Source: an uncultured Desulfovibrionaceae bacterium
Lineage (GTDB): Bacteria > Desulfobacterota > Desulfovibrionia > Desulfovibrionales > Desulfovibrionaceae
Direction: 5' to 3'
NCBI GenBank assembly: GCA_949741925.1
Contig: CATJOY010000039.1
Span: 1 to 64,000, forward strand
Length of the DNA: 64,000 nt
Shown: positions 51,019 to 60,678 of the stretch, in pieces
How the letters are laid out: the number at the start of each line of letters is the position of its first letter
How positions within the stretch are numbered: the stretch's first letter is position 1
Made by a program: the position numbers and the translations under genes
Notes under the pieces: model-generated
The model's database searches: none
What the model saw: the letters and a program-made list of their open reading frames with translations, nothing else
Told to the model about the DNA's origin: nothing

Positions 51019-51441
51019 ATGGCCAAGAAAGAAGTAGCGAAAATCAAATTGCAGATTCCCGGAGGCCTTGCCAACCCTTCTCCGCCGGTTGGCCCGGCCC
51101 TTGGTCAACATGGTCTGAATATTATGGAATTCTGCAAGGCCTTTAACGCCAAGACCGCCGAAGACAAAGGCATGATTATCCCCGTGGTTATCACGGTTTA
51201 CCATGATCGCTCTTTCACCTTTGTCACCAAAACGCCCCCGGCCTCTGTCTTGCTGGCCAAGGCCGCCAAAATAGAAAAAGGTTCCGGGGAACCCAACCGG
51301 ACCAAGGTTGCCTCCCTGACTGTGGCCCAGATAGACGAAATCGCCAAAATCAAGATGCCCGACCTGACGGCCAAAAATCCTGAGGCCGCCCGCAAGTCTA
51401 TTATGGGCACCGCCCGCAGCATGGGCATTGACGTTAAGTAA
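51019..51441 (+). CDS. rplK: 50S ribosomal protein L11
   Basis: A 140-residue protein with the Pro-rich N-terminal domain ([20 protein letters not shown], ~11-30) and the C-terminal rRNA-binding domain ([13 protein letters not shown], ~74-86, and [12 protein letters not shown] near the end). It is part of the GTPase-associated centre. AAGGAAA precedes the ATG. Confidence 0.97.
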   Translation: MAKKEVAKIKLQIPGGLANPSPPVGPALGQHGLNIMEFCKAFNAKTAEDKGMIIPVVITVYHDRSFTFVTKTPPASVLLAKAAKIEKGSGEPNRTKVASLTVAQIDEIAKIKMPDLTAKNPEAARKSIMGTARSMGIDVK

Positions 51442-51528
51442 GGTTGCATCATTTGTACTGCCGCCCGGATATTCCGGTAGGCTTTGGCCTACGGCAGGAG
51501 ATTCAAACGACGTAAGGAAGGTGGCTCA

Positions 51529-52236
51529 ATGCCCAAACATGGCAAGAAATACCGCAAGGCCGTTGAAGGTCTTGATTTGCAGACCAGATACAGCGTGGAG
51601 GACGCCGTGGCCAAAGCCCTGGCCGCCTCGTATTCCAAGTTTGACGAAACCGTGGATATGGCTATGAACCTTGGCGTGGACCCCAAATACTCTGACCAAA
51701 TGGTCAGGGGCGCTGTGGCCCTGCCCCACGGCCTGGGCAAAACCGTGCGGGTGGCGGTTTTTTGTAAGGGCGATAAGGAATCCGAAGCCAAGGCCGCCGG
51801 AGCGGATATTACCGGGGCTGAAGATCTGGTAGCCCGGATCAAGGAAGGCTTTCTGGAATTTGATACAGCCATTGCCACGCCGGACGTCATGGCGCTGGTA
51901 GGCCAGGTTGGTCGGGTTCTCGGCCCCCGCGGCCTGATGCCCAACGCCAAAACCGGCACAGTTACCTTTGATGTGGCGGCCGCGGTTCGAGAAGTTAAGG
52001 CCGGACGGGTTGAATTCAAGGTTGATAAAGCGGGCGTGTTGCATGCTCCTCTTGGCAAGGTCTCTTTTGGCCCGGAAAAAATCCTGGAGAACCTCAAGGC
52101 GTTGTTGGAGCAAATTAACCGTCTCAAACCTTCGGCCGCTAAGGGCACATATATGAAGACCCTGGCGCTTTCCACGACCATGGGCCCTGGATTCAAGGTT
52201 GATCCGACGTTGATCCGGAAGTTCATCGAAGGCTAG
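51529..52236 (+). CDS. rplA: 50S ribosomal protein L1
   Basis: A 235-residue protein beginning [16 protein letters not shown]. The conserved [12 protein letters not shown] (~128-139) and [13 protein letters not shown] (~170-182) segments are present, as is the terminal [21 protein letters not shown] lies 6 bases before the ATG at 51529; an in-frame start at 51484 would include that site inside the gene and is rejected. L1 binds 23S rRNA in the L1 stalk and can repress its own operon. Confidence 0.97.
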   Translation: MPKHGKKYRKAVEGLDLQTRYSVEDAVAKALAASYSKFDETVDMAMNLGVDPKYSDQMVRGAVALPHGLGKTVRVAVFCKGDKESEAKAAGADITGAEDLVARIKEGFLEFDTAIATPDVMALVGQVGRVLGPRGLMPNAKTGTVTFDVAAAVREVKAGRVEFKVDKAGVLHAPLGKVSFGPEKILENLKALLEQINRLKPSAAKGTYMKTLALSTTMGPGFKVDPTLIRKFIEG

Positions 52237-52252
52237 AGCGCATATATTTCCG

Positions 52253-52296
52253 CAGCCCCCGTTCAGGGGGCTGACGGTTTTCCCGCACGCGGGAAA
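52253..52296 (+). promoter_or_regulatory. tandem hairpins after rplA
   Basis: CAGCCCCC/GGGGGCTG (52253-52273) and TTTCCCG/CGGGAAA (52279-52296) are consecutive stems in the rplA-rplJ gap. They could be a processing site or attenuator that separates rplKA from rplJL expression. Confidence 0.6.
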
Positions 52297-52405
52297 CGGC
52301 CCTGCCAAGGCAGCGGCCATATGGTAAAGGTACTGGAAATTCGAGTCGAAGAAAGCAGGCGGCTACGGCCTTAATTTCCTGCCGAGATTCGGTCTTTGGA
52401 TTTCC
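52297..52405 (+). promoter_or_regulatory. ribosomal protein L10 leader
   Basis: The segment before rplJ contains GCAGGCGGC and, about 20 bases later, CTTAATTTCCTGCCGAGA, the highly conserved core of bacterial L10 leader RNAs. The L10-L12 complex binds such a leader to repress rplJL when in excess. The boundaries are approximate. Confidence 0.8.
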
Positions 52406-52435
52406 ACCAGGCAACCCCAAACCCGGGAGAGTCGC

Positions 52436-52954
52436 GTGAACAGAACGCAAAAAGCAGCGGTAATCGATAAGCTGAAGGCCCGAGCCGGCAGCGCGACGAT
52501 TGCCGTGGTCAGCGACTTCAAGGGCATGCCGGTGGAAGAGATGACCAGGTTGCGGGTGAAACTCCGCGAAAACGACGCAGAACTCGTTGTCGTGAAGAAC
52601 ACCTTGGCACGGCTGGCCTTTTCCGACGGAGCGCACGACGCTATCAAAGATAAGTTTAAAGAGAACTGCGTTGTGGCCCTCGGCATGAACGACCCCGTAG
52701 CGGTGGCAAAGACCGTTAGCGACTTTGCCCGTACCAGCAAAACGCTGGAACTCCGCCACGGCAGCCTTGAAGGAAAGTTCCTGACCGCAGATCAGGTGGA
52801 AGCGCTGGCAAAGCTGCCTTCCAAGCCCGAACTGTTGGCAAAGGCCCTCGGCACCATGAATGCCGTGCCCACAAACTTTGTTTCTCTCTTCGCGAATATG
52901 ATCCGGCCGCTTCTTTACGCCCTCAAAGCGATCGAAGAAAAGAAAGCCGCCTGA
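52436..52954 (+). CDS. rplJ: 50S ribosomal protein L10
   Basis: A 172-residue protein starting at a GTG preceded by [22 protein letters not shown] and [16 protein letters not shown]-like N-terminal blocks (here [15 protein letters not shown]) and [10 protein letters not shown] (~42-51) identify it. The C-terminal helix ([17 protein letters not shown]) carries the L7/L12-binding region. It forms the base of the ribosomal stalk. Confidence 0.97.
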   Translation: MNRTQKAAVIDKLKARAGSATIAVVSDFKGMPVEEMTRLRVKLRENDAELVVVKNTLARLAFSDGAHDAIKDKFKENCVVALGMNDPVAVAKTVSDFARTSKTLELRHGSLEGKFLTADQVEALAKLPSKPELLAKALGTMNAVPTNFVSLFANMIRPLLYALKAIEEKKAA

Positions 52955-52990
52955 TCCGCGAAGCCAAAGACACCGCAAGGAGATTGCACC

Positions 52991-53377
52991 ATGTCCGTTA
53001 CCAAAGAACAAGTTGTTGAATTTATTTCCAATATGACCGTGCTTGAACTCTCTGAGTTCATCAAGGAACTTGAAGAAAAGTTTGGCGTTTCCGCTGCCGC
53101 TCCCGTGGGCGCTATGATGGCCATGCCCGCCGGCGCCGCCGCTCCCGCCGCTGAAGAGGAAGAAAAGACCGAATTTGATGTTATCCTCAAGAACGCCGGG
53201 GCTAACAAGATCGCCGTCATCAAGGTGGTGCGCGCCCTGACCAGCCTTGGTCTCAAGGAAGCCAAGGATAAAGTGGATGGCGCTCCCTCCCCGATCCTCG
53301 AAGGCGTGGCCAAAGATAAGGCCGAAGACGCCAAGAAGCAATTGCAGGAAGCCGGCGCGGAAGTGGAAATCAAATAA
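52991..53377 (+). CDS. rplL: 50S ribosomal protein L7/L12
   Basis: A 128-residue stalk protein. The N-terminal dimerisation domain ([20 protein letters not shown], ~8-27) is followed by an Ala/Pro-rich hinge (~34-57) and the C-terminal factor-binding domain ([18 protein letters not shown], ~63-80; [13 protein letters not shown], ~90-102). AAGGAGA lies 7 bases before the ATG. A strong terminator follows 23 bases after the stop. Confidence 0.98.
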   Translation: MSVTKEQVVEFISNMTVLELSEFIKELEEKFGVSAAAPVGAMMAMPAGAAAPAAEEEEKTEFDVILKNAGANKIAVIKVVRALTSLGLKEAKDKVDGAPSPILEGVAKDKAEDAKKQLQEAGAEVEIK

Positions 53378-53400
53378 GTTCCGGTTCCCGGAAGGTCTGA

Positions 53401-53430
53401 AGGCGCTGCCACGGCAGCGCCTCTTTTTTT
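53401..53430 (+). terminator. rho-independent terminator after rplL
   Basis: AGGCGCTGC (53401-53409) and GCAGCGCCT (53414-53422) form a perfect 9-bp stem followed by a run of seven T. It closes the ribosomal operon at the point where rpoB would normally follow. Confidence 0.92.
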
Positions 53431-53565
53431 ATCAATCAATCCTCTCTTTCCGTTCCTCGGCGCAGAGCGCCGAGAGGCCGCGCGTTATGAACATTTTTCT
53501 TTGCTCCGACCGCAAAGCGATATATGCTGCCCGTTGTTCCGCTTCTGAAATATAAGGGAATCAGT

Positions 53566-53964
53566 ATGAAAAAAATGGTGTTCGCCCTCTGCCTTCTCTT
53601 TCTCTGCGCCGCTACGGCCTCGGGAACGAGTTCGGAACAGACCGAGCGCTCTTGCCTGTACTGTGGCTTGAATCCCGCAGAAGCAGGGGGCAGCCGGAGC
53701 CATCCGGAGGCCTTGCCCGCGGAGCAGCGCACCCGGAACACTCCCGGCGCTCTGCCCATTCCGGAGCCCAAAGGGCATTGGCCGGCTCCGCGAACAAGCC
53801 GAGCCCAAAGCATGGCGGCAGCCGGCCCTATAGACTGCGGAAAGACGGGCACTTCACAGCATACCGTCAAGGCCACGCTCGGGGCCTCTGTTCTCCGCCT
53901 CAAGAATTCCGGGCTCTCCCGCTTTCTTCTCCGCATTCCCGAAGCAACCTTGAAGCTCTCGTGA
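53566..53964 (+). CDS. possible small exported protein of unknown function
   Basis: A 132-residue frame beginning MKKMVFALCLLFLCAATASG, a good signal peptide, with possible cleavage after ATASG or at the LFLCAAT Cys. The mature part is Pro/Ser/Arg-rich, with four Cys (SCLYCGL near residue 28 and DCGK near 95), and has no recognised domain. The Shine-Dalgarno sequence (GGGAA) is weak. It lies between the rplL terminator and tamA, ending 7 bases before the tamA ATG, which itself lacks a ribosome-binding site, so coupling to tamA is plausible. Low-complexity composition leaves doubt that it is a real protein. Confidence 0.4.
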   Translation: MKKMVFALCLLFLCAATASGTSSEQTERSCLYCGLNPAEAGGSRSHPEALPAEQRTRNTPGALPIPEPKGHWPAPRTSRAQSMAAAGPIDCGKTGTSQHTVKATLGASVLRLKNSGLSRFLLRIPEATLKLS

Positions 53965-53971
53965 TCCGCCG

Positions 53972-56161
53972 ATGTCCAGCATCTTCCAGCGAGTTCCCCG
54001 TTGCCGCCTGAGCCTGGCGCTCCTCTGCGTTCTGCTGCTGGCGGGCTGTGCGGGCAAAGACCCGTTGCTTTCGGTATTAGATTCGCATGTCGGCGAAGAG
54101 ACTACGGCCAGGGAAGCCGATATGCTGGTGGCTGGAGACCCGGCCGGTCCGATTCCCAAACCGCATATTCCCGAAGGCTTGCTGGCCGCGGCAGCGGCCG
54201 AAAAACCCGCTGAGCCGCCAACGGACCAAAAAGCAGCTATCGCCTACACGGTGGAAAGCGTCTCCCGGGATGCTCCCGAAGTTGCCGAACGCTTTTCGGC
54301 GGTCAATTCGCTCTCCCGATTGCGGGACGTGCCCTTGCATACCCTTACCGGCCTGGAACAACGCCTGGAAAATTCTCTTAAAGAAGGCAATGATCTCTTG
54401 CATTCGCTGGGGTTTTATGACGGCACGGTCAACGGGAGAATATTTCTCCCGCCACCAGGGCCCCAAGGGGGGATGTCCCCCCCCGCCTCCGCGGGCGAAG
54501 CCCCTGCGGCAGCCGCAACCGGCGGAACCGGAGGGGAGCCCTCCGCCCCTTCGGCCCCCCCGGTTCGGGTCTTGGTCACCTTCCGGCCGGGCCCCCTCTA
54601 TCACGTAGGGACGAGCGAAATCATCCGCACAACGGGACCGGCGCTGCCCAACGGGACGGGAACGGATCAAGCCCCGGCTGAAGAAGTGGCCGCCGCCGCC
54701 GTGCTGGCCGCCGCCTACGCCGGAGCAGCCCGGAACCTTGCCGGTCCGCAAACGCCTCCGGATGCCCCAAAGCTCCCCACAACCCTGGCTGATGCAGGCC
54801 TGCCCGAGGGAGCGCCGGCCATAGCTCAGGATGTGCTCAATGCCGTGGATAGGGTGCTGCAAGATTTCCGGAACCGGGGATACCCCCATGCCGTTATTGC
54901 CTCTACCCGCTACGTGCTGGATCGAGAAAAAAAACTGCTTGAGTCACAGGTAACCGTCAACTCCGGCCACTATGCCCGCATGGGGAAAATCATCTTACGC
55001 GGTCAGGAGACGGTCAAAGATTCGTATTTACGTAACCTGCGCACCTGGCGCCCCGGAGAGCCCTGGAGCCAGGACAAAGTTGAGGAGTTCCGCGAAGCTC
55101 TCCGCAACAGCGGACTTTTTGCCAGCATCAACCTGGAGCCGGCGGAAACGCTGGATGATCAAGGCCGCCTGGATATCGTTACAACCCTCGAAGCCGGACC
55201 GAGACGGACTCTTGGCGGCGCGCTCAAGTACGACACGGATTTCGGCGTCGGCGTTGTGGGCTTCTGGGAAAATCGGAACCTCACCGGCCGTGGGGATAAC
55301 CTTCGCTTTGATGCCCCTATCTGGCAGGATATGCAACAGGTGACCGCAAAATACCGCCTGCCCTTTTTTCTGCGTAAGGATCAAGATTTTATAGCGCAGG
55401 CAGCGGGCATCAACCAAAAAACCGACGCCTATGATCTCCAGGCCGGCCGCGTTGCCGCCGGTATCGAACGGCGTGTCGGCCGCAACTGGAACATTGCCGT
55501 TCAGGCCATTCTGGAAGGCGGTTCCCTGAAGGATCCGGATAAAAGCCGCACTGAATACTTCATGGCCGGCCTGCCCACAACCGTTACCTACAGTACCGCC
55601 AATAGCCTGCTGAACGCCACGGAAGGCGTTCGGATTTCCGTATCCGTTGCTCCGTATACCGGAGAATACCGAGATTCCTTTACCGTAGCCCGGAGCCGGG
55701 TGGATATAGAGACCTATCTCCCGCTTGTGGGCAAAGACCGCTTGATTCTGGCCCTGCGCGGCTCCGGGGGGCTGCTTGCGGGCGGCTCCTCCTCCCACGT
55801 GCCGCCTTCGGTGCGCTTCTATGCCGGGGGCGGCGGGTCTGTACGCGGGTATGAGTACCAATCTCTCGGCCCGCGCAACAGCAAACGCGATCCTCTGGGC
55901 GGCGGCGCGCTGGCGGAAATAAGCATTGAACCCCGGCTGAGAATCGGTGAAAACTGGGGCCTGGTGGCCTTTCTGGATGGCGGCAATGTCTACGATATGC
56001 CGGATATGGAATACGGCACGGATTTACGCTGGGGGGCCGGGCTCGGCTTCCGCTATTATACCGCCATCGGCCCGGTGCGCTTTGATGTGGCAACGCCCCT
56101 CAACCCCCGCAAGCACGATGAGTCGTTGCAGTTCTATATCAGCATAGGGCAGAGTTTCTAA
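53972..56161 (+). CDS. tamA: Omp85/TamA-like outer-membrane assembly protein with lipoprotein signal
   Basis: A 729-residue Omp85 protein. The N-terminus is a lipoprotein signal: a hydrophobic core LALLCVLLLAG followed by Cys (lipobox LLAGC, about residues 22-26). Residues ~90-440 hold POTRA-like units, broken by Pro/Gly/Ala-rich inserts near 165-200 and 235-285; the last POTRA shows SQVTVNSGHYARMGKI and GQETVKDSYLRNLRTWRPGE. The C-terminal half is a beta-barrel with the GGGGSVRGYEYQSLGPR motif of strand/loop 6 (~626-642) and a terminal FYISIGQSF, an outer-membrane beta-signal. Its stop shares a base with the tamB start (TAATG). With TamB it forms the TAM system for outer-membrane protein and lipid export. 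Confidence 0.9.
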   Translation: MSSIFQRVPRCRLSLALLCVLLLAGCAGKDPLLSVLDSHVGEETTAREADMLVAGDPAGPIPKPHIPEGLLAAAAAEKPAEPPTDQKAAIAYTVESVSRDAPEVAERFSAVNSLSRLRDVPLHTLTGLEQRLENSLKEGNDLLHSLGFYDGTVNGRIFLPPPGPQGGMSPPASAGEAPAAAATGGTGGEPSAPSAPPVRVLVTFRPGPLYHVGTSEIIRTTGPALPNGTGTDQAPAEEVAAAAVLAAAYAGAARNLAGPQTPPDAPKLPTTLADAGLPEGAPAIAQDVLNAVDRVLQDFRNRGYPHAVIASTRYVLDREKKLLESQVTVNSGHYARMGKIILRGQETVKDSYLRNLRTWRPGEPWSQDKVEEFREALRNSGLFASINLEPAETLDDQGRLDIVTTLEAGPRRTLGGALKYDTDFGVGVVGFWENRNLTGRGDNLRFDAPIWQDMQQVTAKYRLPFFLRKDQDFIAQAAGINQKTDAYDLQAGRVAAGIERRVGRNWNIAVQAILEGGSLKDPDKSRTEYFMAGLPTTVTYSTANSLLNATEGVRISVSVAPYTGEYRDSFTVARSRVDIETYLPLVGKDRLILALRGSGGLLAGGSSSHVPPSVRFYAGGGGSVRGYEYQSLGPRNSKRDPLGGGALAEISIEPRLRIGENWGLVAFLDGGNVYDMPDMEYGTDLRWGAGLGFRYYTAIGPVRFDVATPLNPRKHDESLQFYISIGQSF

Positions 56162-59100
56162 TGAGCGAACACGCAGCCCCTTCCATCCCCATTGAAAAAC
56201 AGCGCGCGCCCCGGCGGAAAGTGTGGCGCTGGCTGCTCCGCGGCCTCCTCGTTCTCCTGCTCCTTATTGTGCTTATTCCTCTCGGCGCCCTCCTGGCGCT
56301 GCGCTCCTCCTGGGGCGAGCGGCAGATTGCGGATCTGGCCCAATCCCTGCTGGCGGCGCAGGGCTATGATCTGCGCATCGGCGGCATTGAAGGGCCCCTG
56401 CCCATCCACCTGCTGCTCCGTGACATCAGCCTGAGCGATAGCCAAGGCCTCCTCTTCCGGGCTTCGGAACTGGAGCTTTCTCTTGCATGGCGCTCGCTTC
56501 TGAGCAAAACCCTGCGCCTGGACCTGCTGGCCCTGCGGCAACCGGAACTGTTCCGCCTGCCCTCCACAGCGGGCTCCGGCGAACCGACGCCCCCGCAGAA
56601 TCCGGAGACGCCCTTGAGTTTGCCCTCCCTTCCCCTGGCCCTTGAGGCCGAAGCCCTGCGCATCGAAGGCGGCATTCTGCATCCGGCCGCTCTGGGATTC
56701 AGCCCGCCGGAGAACGCGCCGCCGCTGCTGGCCTCTCTCCACACGCTTACCGTGGATATTCTGGCCGGCGCCGCGCTGCGGCAGGGCGTTGCCACGGCCC
56801 ACGCGGACGCGCACGCCCAAACCAACAATGATATGGCCCTGCACCTGGCGCTCAAGGATCTCCGCTTCAACTTTGATGCCGCCTTGCAAGGGACGGGCGA
56901 GGCCACGGCCCTCTTGGAAGCGCCGTTAGGAGGACGCCGGGAAACGCTTTCCCTGGCGTTGGAAACACGCGTAAACCTCCCGCCGCATGCGCCCTTGAAC
57001 CGGCTTTCTCTTGCCGTGCCCCGCCTTTCGCTCCAGGGCATGGGGCTGGAATGCTCCATGAACGGCCTGCTGGACCTGGCTGCCGGTTCCCTGACGGCGG
57101 CTATCGCTCTGGACAGCCCCCCGGGGGCGGCCTGGCAAACACTGCTGACCGACCTGGGCGGCCTGGACCAGAAGTTACTCGCGGCTCTGGCTGACCCCCT
57201 GCATCTTAAAGGGGATCTTGCCGCAAGCGCCAAAGGCCGTGTTACTCTGGCCCTGGATACTCTGCGGGCGGGCGTTCTGACCGCCTCCGGGGATCTGGCG
57301 GCTCTGCCCGGACCCGGGGAAAGCCTCGGAACCGGTCTGGACCGGCTGCTCCATGACGGCTCCCTGGAAGCCAAGCTGCGCCTCGCGGTTTCCGATCTGG
57401 CGCCGTTGGCCTCAGGTTTTTCCGGGCCGGTCCGGGCCGAGCTGGATGCTTCAGGCAACCTCGGCAAGCTGAGCGGAAAACTGACCGCCTCAAGCCCTCG
57501 CCTCGGCACCCGGGCGGGCGATATACAAGCCCTTCAACTTGACCTGACGGCGGCGCTGACCTCGCTGAACAACGGCGCAGGGCTGCGCGGCAACGGCCGC
57601 TTGCGGGCCTCGGCGGCCGGGGCTCCGGGAGGGCCCGCTCGGGCCGGAGCCATCTGGGAACTTTCTCTGCCGCTCATCGGCGCGCTGCTCCCCCCCGCTA
57701 TGCCGGCGGTTGCAACGGCCGCGCCGCTCCCGGAACAGGGCCCGAACACCACACCGGGCGATGCCTTGCCCAAAGAAACAGGGGATCGCCCCGCTCCGGC
57801 AAGAGCAGCCGCCCGAGGGCCAGAACCGCTTGCCGCGCCGGGAACTGCCCCGGAAACCCGCCCGGCAGGAACACCGGTAGCAGGGGATACAGTGCAGACG
57901 GCCGAAGCCGCCGCCCCGCTTCCTTCCTCCGTTCCTTCCAGCCCGGATATTGCCGCCTTGCGCCGTGATGGCTCCCTTTCGTTGCGCGAGCTGGATATAC
58001 ACGGCTTCGGCCTGGATTTGCGGGGGGATCTGCGGGCCACCGTGGCCGCCGCCCTGCTCGCCCCCACGCCGGAAGAAAAACACAGGATGCAGAGCCGCGA
58101 GACGCATCGCGCGGCCTACGATCTTGGGACTCTCTGGCCCGAGGGCCTGGCTCTCAACGGCACAGCCGCCCTTGCCGTCCGCGACTGGCAGCCCCTTGCC
58201 GATATTTCCGGCCTGGATTTTCAGGGCGAAGATGTCGCGGCAGACCTGCGCTTTGTCCATTCCGGAGGCATCCAAGCCCTGGCCGCAGATCTGCGCCTGG
58301 CCTCCTTCAGCCTGCCGGAACAGGCCAACGGGGAAACGGCCGGGAGGCAATTGCTTTCCCTTAACCGGCTCACGGCGGCTTTGGAAGCGCGGTTGCAACG
58401 GCCTTACCCCAGCATCCACCTGGAGGCGCAGAGTGAGGGCGGCCAAGCCGGACCCGCCGCCTGGAACAGCCTTACCGCCAGCCTGGAGAGCAACGGCCGC
58501 CAGGGCAATTTTGCAGTCGGGCTGACAGCGGATGATCTGCTGGCCTTGCCGGGCGCGGCTGCCGTTGATGCAAGCCCGCGCAACCAACAGATCCGCATTG
58601 TTCAGGCTTCGGAGACGCCGCGCCGCCGCCGGGCAGGAAGTTCCACCCTCGCTCCGGAAGAGCGCCAGGCAGCGCGCCAAGCCCGCCGTCAGCAACGCCT
58701 GGAAAAACGGGCCGCACAGCGCGCCAACGCGCAGCATATTGAAATCAAAGGCGCTTACGATTTGGCGGCCAAGGAGCTGACCGTGGAAACCTTGTCCGCC
58801 CGGGATAGGGCGCGGCAACTGGCTCTCCACCAGCAAGGCGCTCTCCGGGCTTCCTTTGCCGACGGCATCCGGATCTCAGGCCTGAATCTTGCCATGACCC
58901 CGGGCGGCACGCTCACGGCAGACGCCACGTTACGGCCGGGAACGCTGGCGGCGCGGGCCAACCTTTCGGCCCTGCCGCTGGGGCTTGTAGAGAGCTTCAT
59001 CAAGGCCGGGCTTCCCGAAGGCCTGCTCAGCGCCGCCGTGGATATACGGCAGGGGCGGCAAGGCCCTGAAGGCACCCTGCAAGCCCGCTTGGCGCTTGAT

Positions 59101-60678
59101 CATGCCGCGCTGGGGCTCCCCCTCCCGGATCCTTCCGCAACGGCCCCGCCGGATTTTTCCCTGGAAGCAGCCCTGGGACGAAAAAACGGCAAGCTGCTCC
59201 TGGAAGGACACGGCACCCTCGCCCTGCTGCAAGACCTCAGCCCCCGGGCCGAGCTGAACGGAGCCCCGCCAAGCGGGCCGCTGACCTTCAGCCTGCCCTT
59301 GCGGCTGGAGGCAAACGGCCTGCCCCTGCCTGACATGCAGGCTCCCTTCCGGGCCGCCTTCACCTGGACCGGTTCCTTACAGCCTCTCTGGCAGGTTGTG
59401 CCGCTGCCGGATATGGAAGCCTCCGGCCTGGTTTCGGTCAATGCGGCCGTCAGCGGCACTCTTGCCAAACCGGTTTTCAGTGGGGCAGCCTACCTTGTCA
59501 ACGGCCGCTTCACGGATAAAGCCGCCGGCTACATGCTTGCCGATATTGCCTTGGAAGCCACGGTATCTGAAGAAGGAGCCATTGCCATGCTCCTTTCGGC
59601 CACAGACGGCGCCAAGGGCAGCCTGGGGCTGGAAGGCTCCCTTGATCCGCACCGGGATGAACCCCTGAATTTCCGCGGCCAGATCCTGCATCTTGCCCCG
59701 TTGCATCGGGATGACCTCAGCATCACCCTGAGCGGGCTTTTGAGCGCCAAAGGCTCCTTGGCCGCGCCACGAGTGGGCGCGGAGATCATCGTTGAGCGCG
59801 GGGAGCTGCTCTTGACCTCCCTCGGCGGCGGCTCCATCCCCACGCTGGATATCAGCGAGCCCGCCCAGGAAGCCATGGAACGCCGCTACGGCCCGGCGCT
59901 GGATGTAAAGGTGAGCGTGCCTCGCCGCTTCTTTATCCGCGGCCATGGCCTGGATAGCGAGTGGGGCGGAAATCTTGCCGTCACCGGGCGGGCCTCGGAG
60001 CCGATTCTGGTGGGCTCGCTCCATCCGGTTCGCGGCACCTTTGACCTGCTCTCCCGAACCTTTTCCTTTAACGACGGGGAAATCACCTTTGACGGCGGAA
60101 CCCGGATCAATCCGGGCATCAATCTGGAATTGACCTATACAAGCCCCAACCTGGAGGCCATCATTCGGGCCAGGGGCACGGCGGCCAAGCCGCGGCTGAC
60201 CCTGGAAAGCAGGCCGCCGGTGCCTCAAGATGAGGTGCTGGCCCAAGTGCTCTTTGGCAAACGGCTTTCGGAACTCAGCCGCTTCGAGGCCTTGCAGCTT
60301 GCCAACGGCCTGCGCGAACTGGCCGGATTTGGCACAGGAGAATTCAACCCTCTGGCCGATATCCGCAAGGCCACGGGCTTTGACGTGCTGCGCCTGGGAT
60401 CTACCGGAGACGACGGGCAAGCCCGCTCGGATTCCGGCCTTGGGGAAAACCTGACCGGCCCTTCCGCCGGGGCGGATTCCATGGATGCTGCCGGCGACCC
60501 GACCCTTGAAGCAGGCAAATATATCGGGGATGATATCTATATCGGCGTTGAACAGGGGCTAACCCAGGAAGATACCGCCGTGCGCGTGGAAATCGAACTT
60601 ACGCCCAGCATCACCGTGCAGGGGCGCACCGGCACCACCTCCAGCCAGGTGGGCATTGGCTGGAAAAACGATTATTAA
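56161..60678 (+). CDS. tamB: translocation and assembly module protein TamB
   Basis: A 1505-residue AsmA-like protein with a cytoplasmic N-tail rich in Arg/Lys, one membrane anchor (LLRGLLVLLLLIVLIPLGALL, ~27-47, in two parts) and a very long periplasmic beta-taco region. The C-terminal DUF490 domain is clear: RGTFDLLSRTFSFNDGEI (~1283-1300), PQDEVLAQVLFGK (~1356-1368), then ADIRKATGFDVLRL, and the last strands SITVQGRTGTTSSQVGIGW. It forms a lipid- or protein-conducting groove between the membranes with TamA. Unusual features are a Pro/Ala-rich linker near residues 515-595 and an Arg-rich stretch near 817-860 (QAARQARRQQRLEKR). E. coli TamB has 1259 residues. Confidence 0.95.
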   Translation: MSEHAAPSIPIEKQRAPRRKVWRWLLRGLLVLLLLIVLIPLGALLALRSSWGERQIADLAQSLLAAQGYDLRIGGIEGPLPIHLLLRDISLSDSQGLLFRASELELSLAWRSLLSKTLRLDLLALRQPELFRLPSTAGSGEPTPPQNPETPLSLPSLPLALEAEALRIEGGILHPAALGFSPPENAPPLLASLHTLTVDILAGAALRQGVATAHADAHAQTNNDMALHLALKDLRFNFDAALQGTGEATALLEAPLGGRRETLSLALETRVNLPPHAPLNRLSLAVPRLSLQGMGLECSMNGLLDLAAGSLTAAIALDSPPGAAWQTLLTDLGGLDQKLLAALADPLHLKGDLAASAKGRVTLALDTLRAGVLTASGDLAALPGPGESLGTGLDRLLHDGSLEAKLRLAVSDLAPLASGFSGPVRAELDASGNLGKLSGKLTASSPRLGTRAGDIQALQLDLTAALTSLNNGAGLRGNGRLRASAAGAPGGPARAGAIWELSLPLIGALLPPAMPAVATAAPLPEQGPNTTPGDALPKETGDRPAPARAAARGPEPLAAPGTAPETRPAGTPVAGDTVQTAEAAAPLPSSVPSSPDIAALRRDGSLSLRELDIHGFGLDLRGDLRATVAAALLAPTPEEKHRMQSRETHRAAYDLGTLWPEGLALNGTAALAVRDWQPLADISGLDFQGEDVAADLRFVHSGGIQALAADLRLASFSLPEQANGETAGRQLLSLNRLTAALEARLQRPYPSIHLEAQSEGGQAGPAAWNSLTASLESNGRQGNFAVGLTADDLLALPGAAAVDASPRNQQIRIVQASETPRRRRAGSSTLAPEERQAARQARRQQRLEKRAAQRANAQHIEIKGAYDLAAKELTVETLSARDRARQLALHQQGALRASFADGIRISGLNLAMTPGGTLTADATLRPGTLAARANLSALPLGLVESFIKAGLPEGLLSAAVDIRQGRQGPEGTLQARLALDHAALGLPLPDPSATAPPDFSLEAALGRKNGKLLLEGHGTLALLQDLSPRAELNGAPPSGPLTFSLPLRLEANGLPLPDMQAPFRAAFTWTGSLQPLWQVVPLPDMEASGLVSVNAAVSGTLAKPVFSGAAYLVNGRFTDKAAGYMLADIALEATVSEEGAIAMLLSATDGAKGSLGLEGSLDPHRDEPLNFRGQILHLAPLHRDDLSITLSGLLSAKGSLAAPRVGAEIIVERGELLLTSLGGGSIPTLDISEPAQEAMERRYGPALDVKVSVPRRFFIRGHGLDSEWGGNLAVTGRASEPILVGSLHPVRGTFDLLSRTFSFNDGEITFDGGTRINPGINLELTYTSPNLEAIIRARGTAAKPRLTLESRPPVPQDEVLAQVLFGKRLSELSRFEALQLANGLRELAGFGTGEFNPLADIRKATGFDVLRLGSTGDDGQARSDSGLGENLTGPSAGADSMDAAGDPTLEAGKYIGDDIYIGVEQGLTQEDTAVRVEIELTPSITVQGRTGTTSSQVGIGWKNDY

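Noticed and set aside
57490-58836. 448-codon minus-strand frame opposite tamB
   Set aside because: Antisense to tamB; low-complexity Gly/Arg/Gln composition and no start signal.
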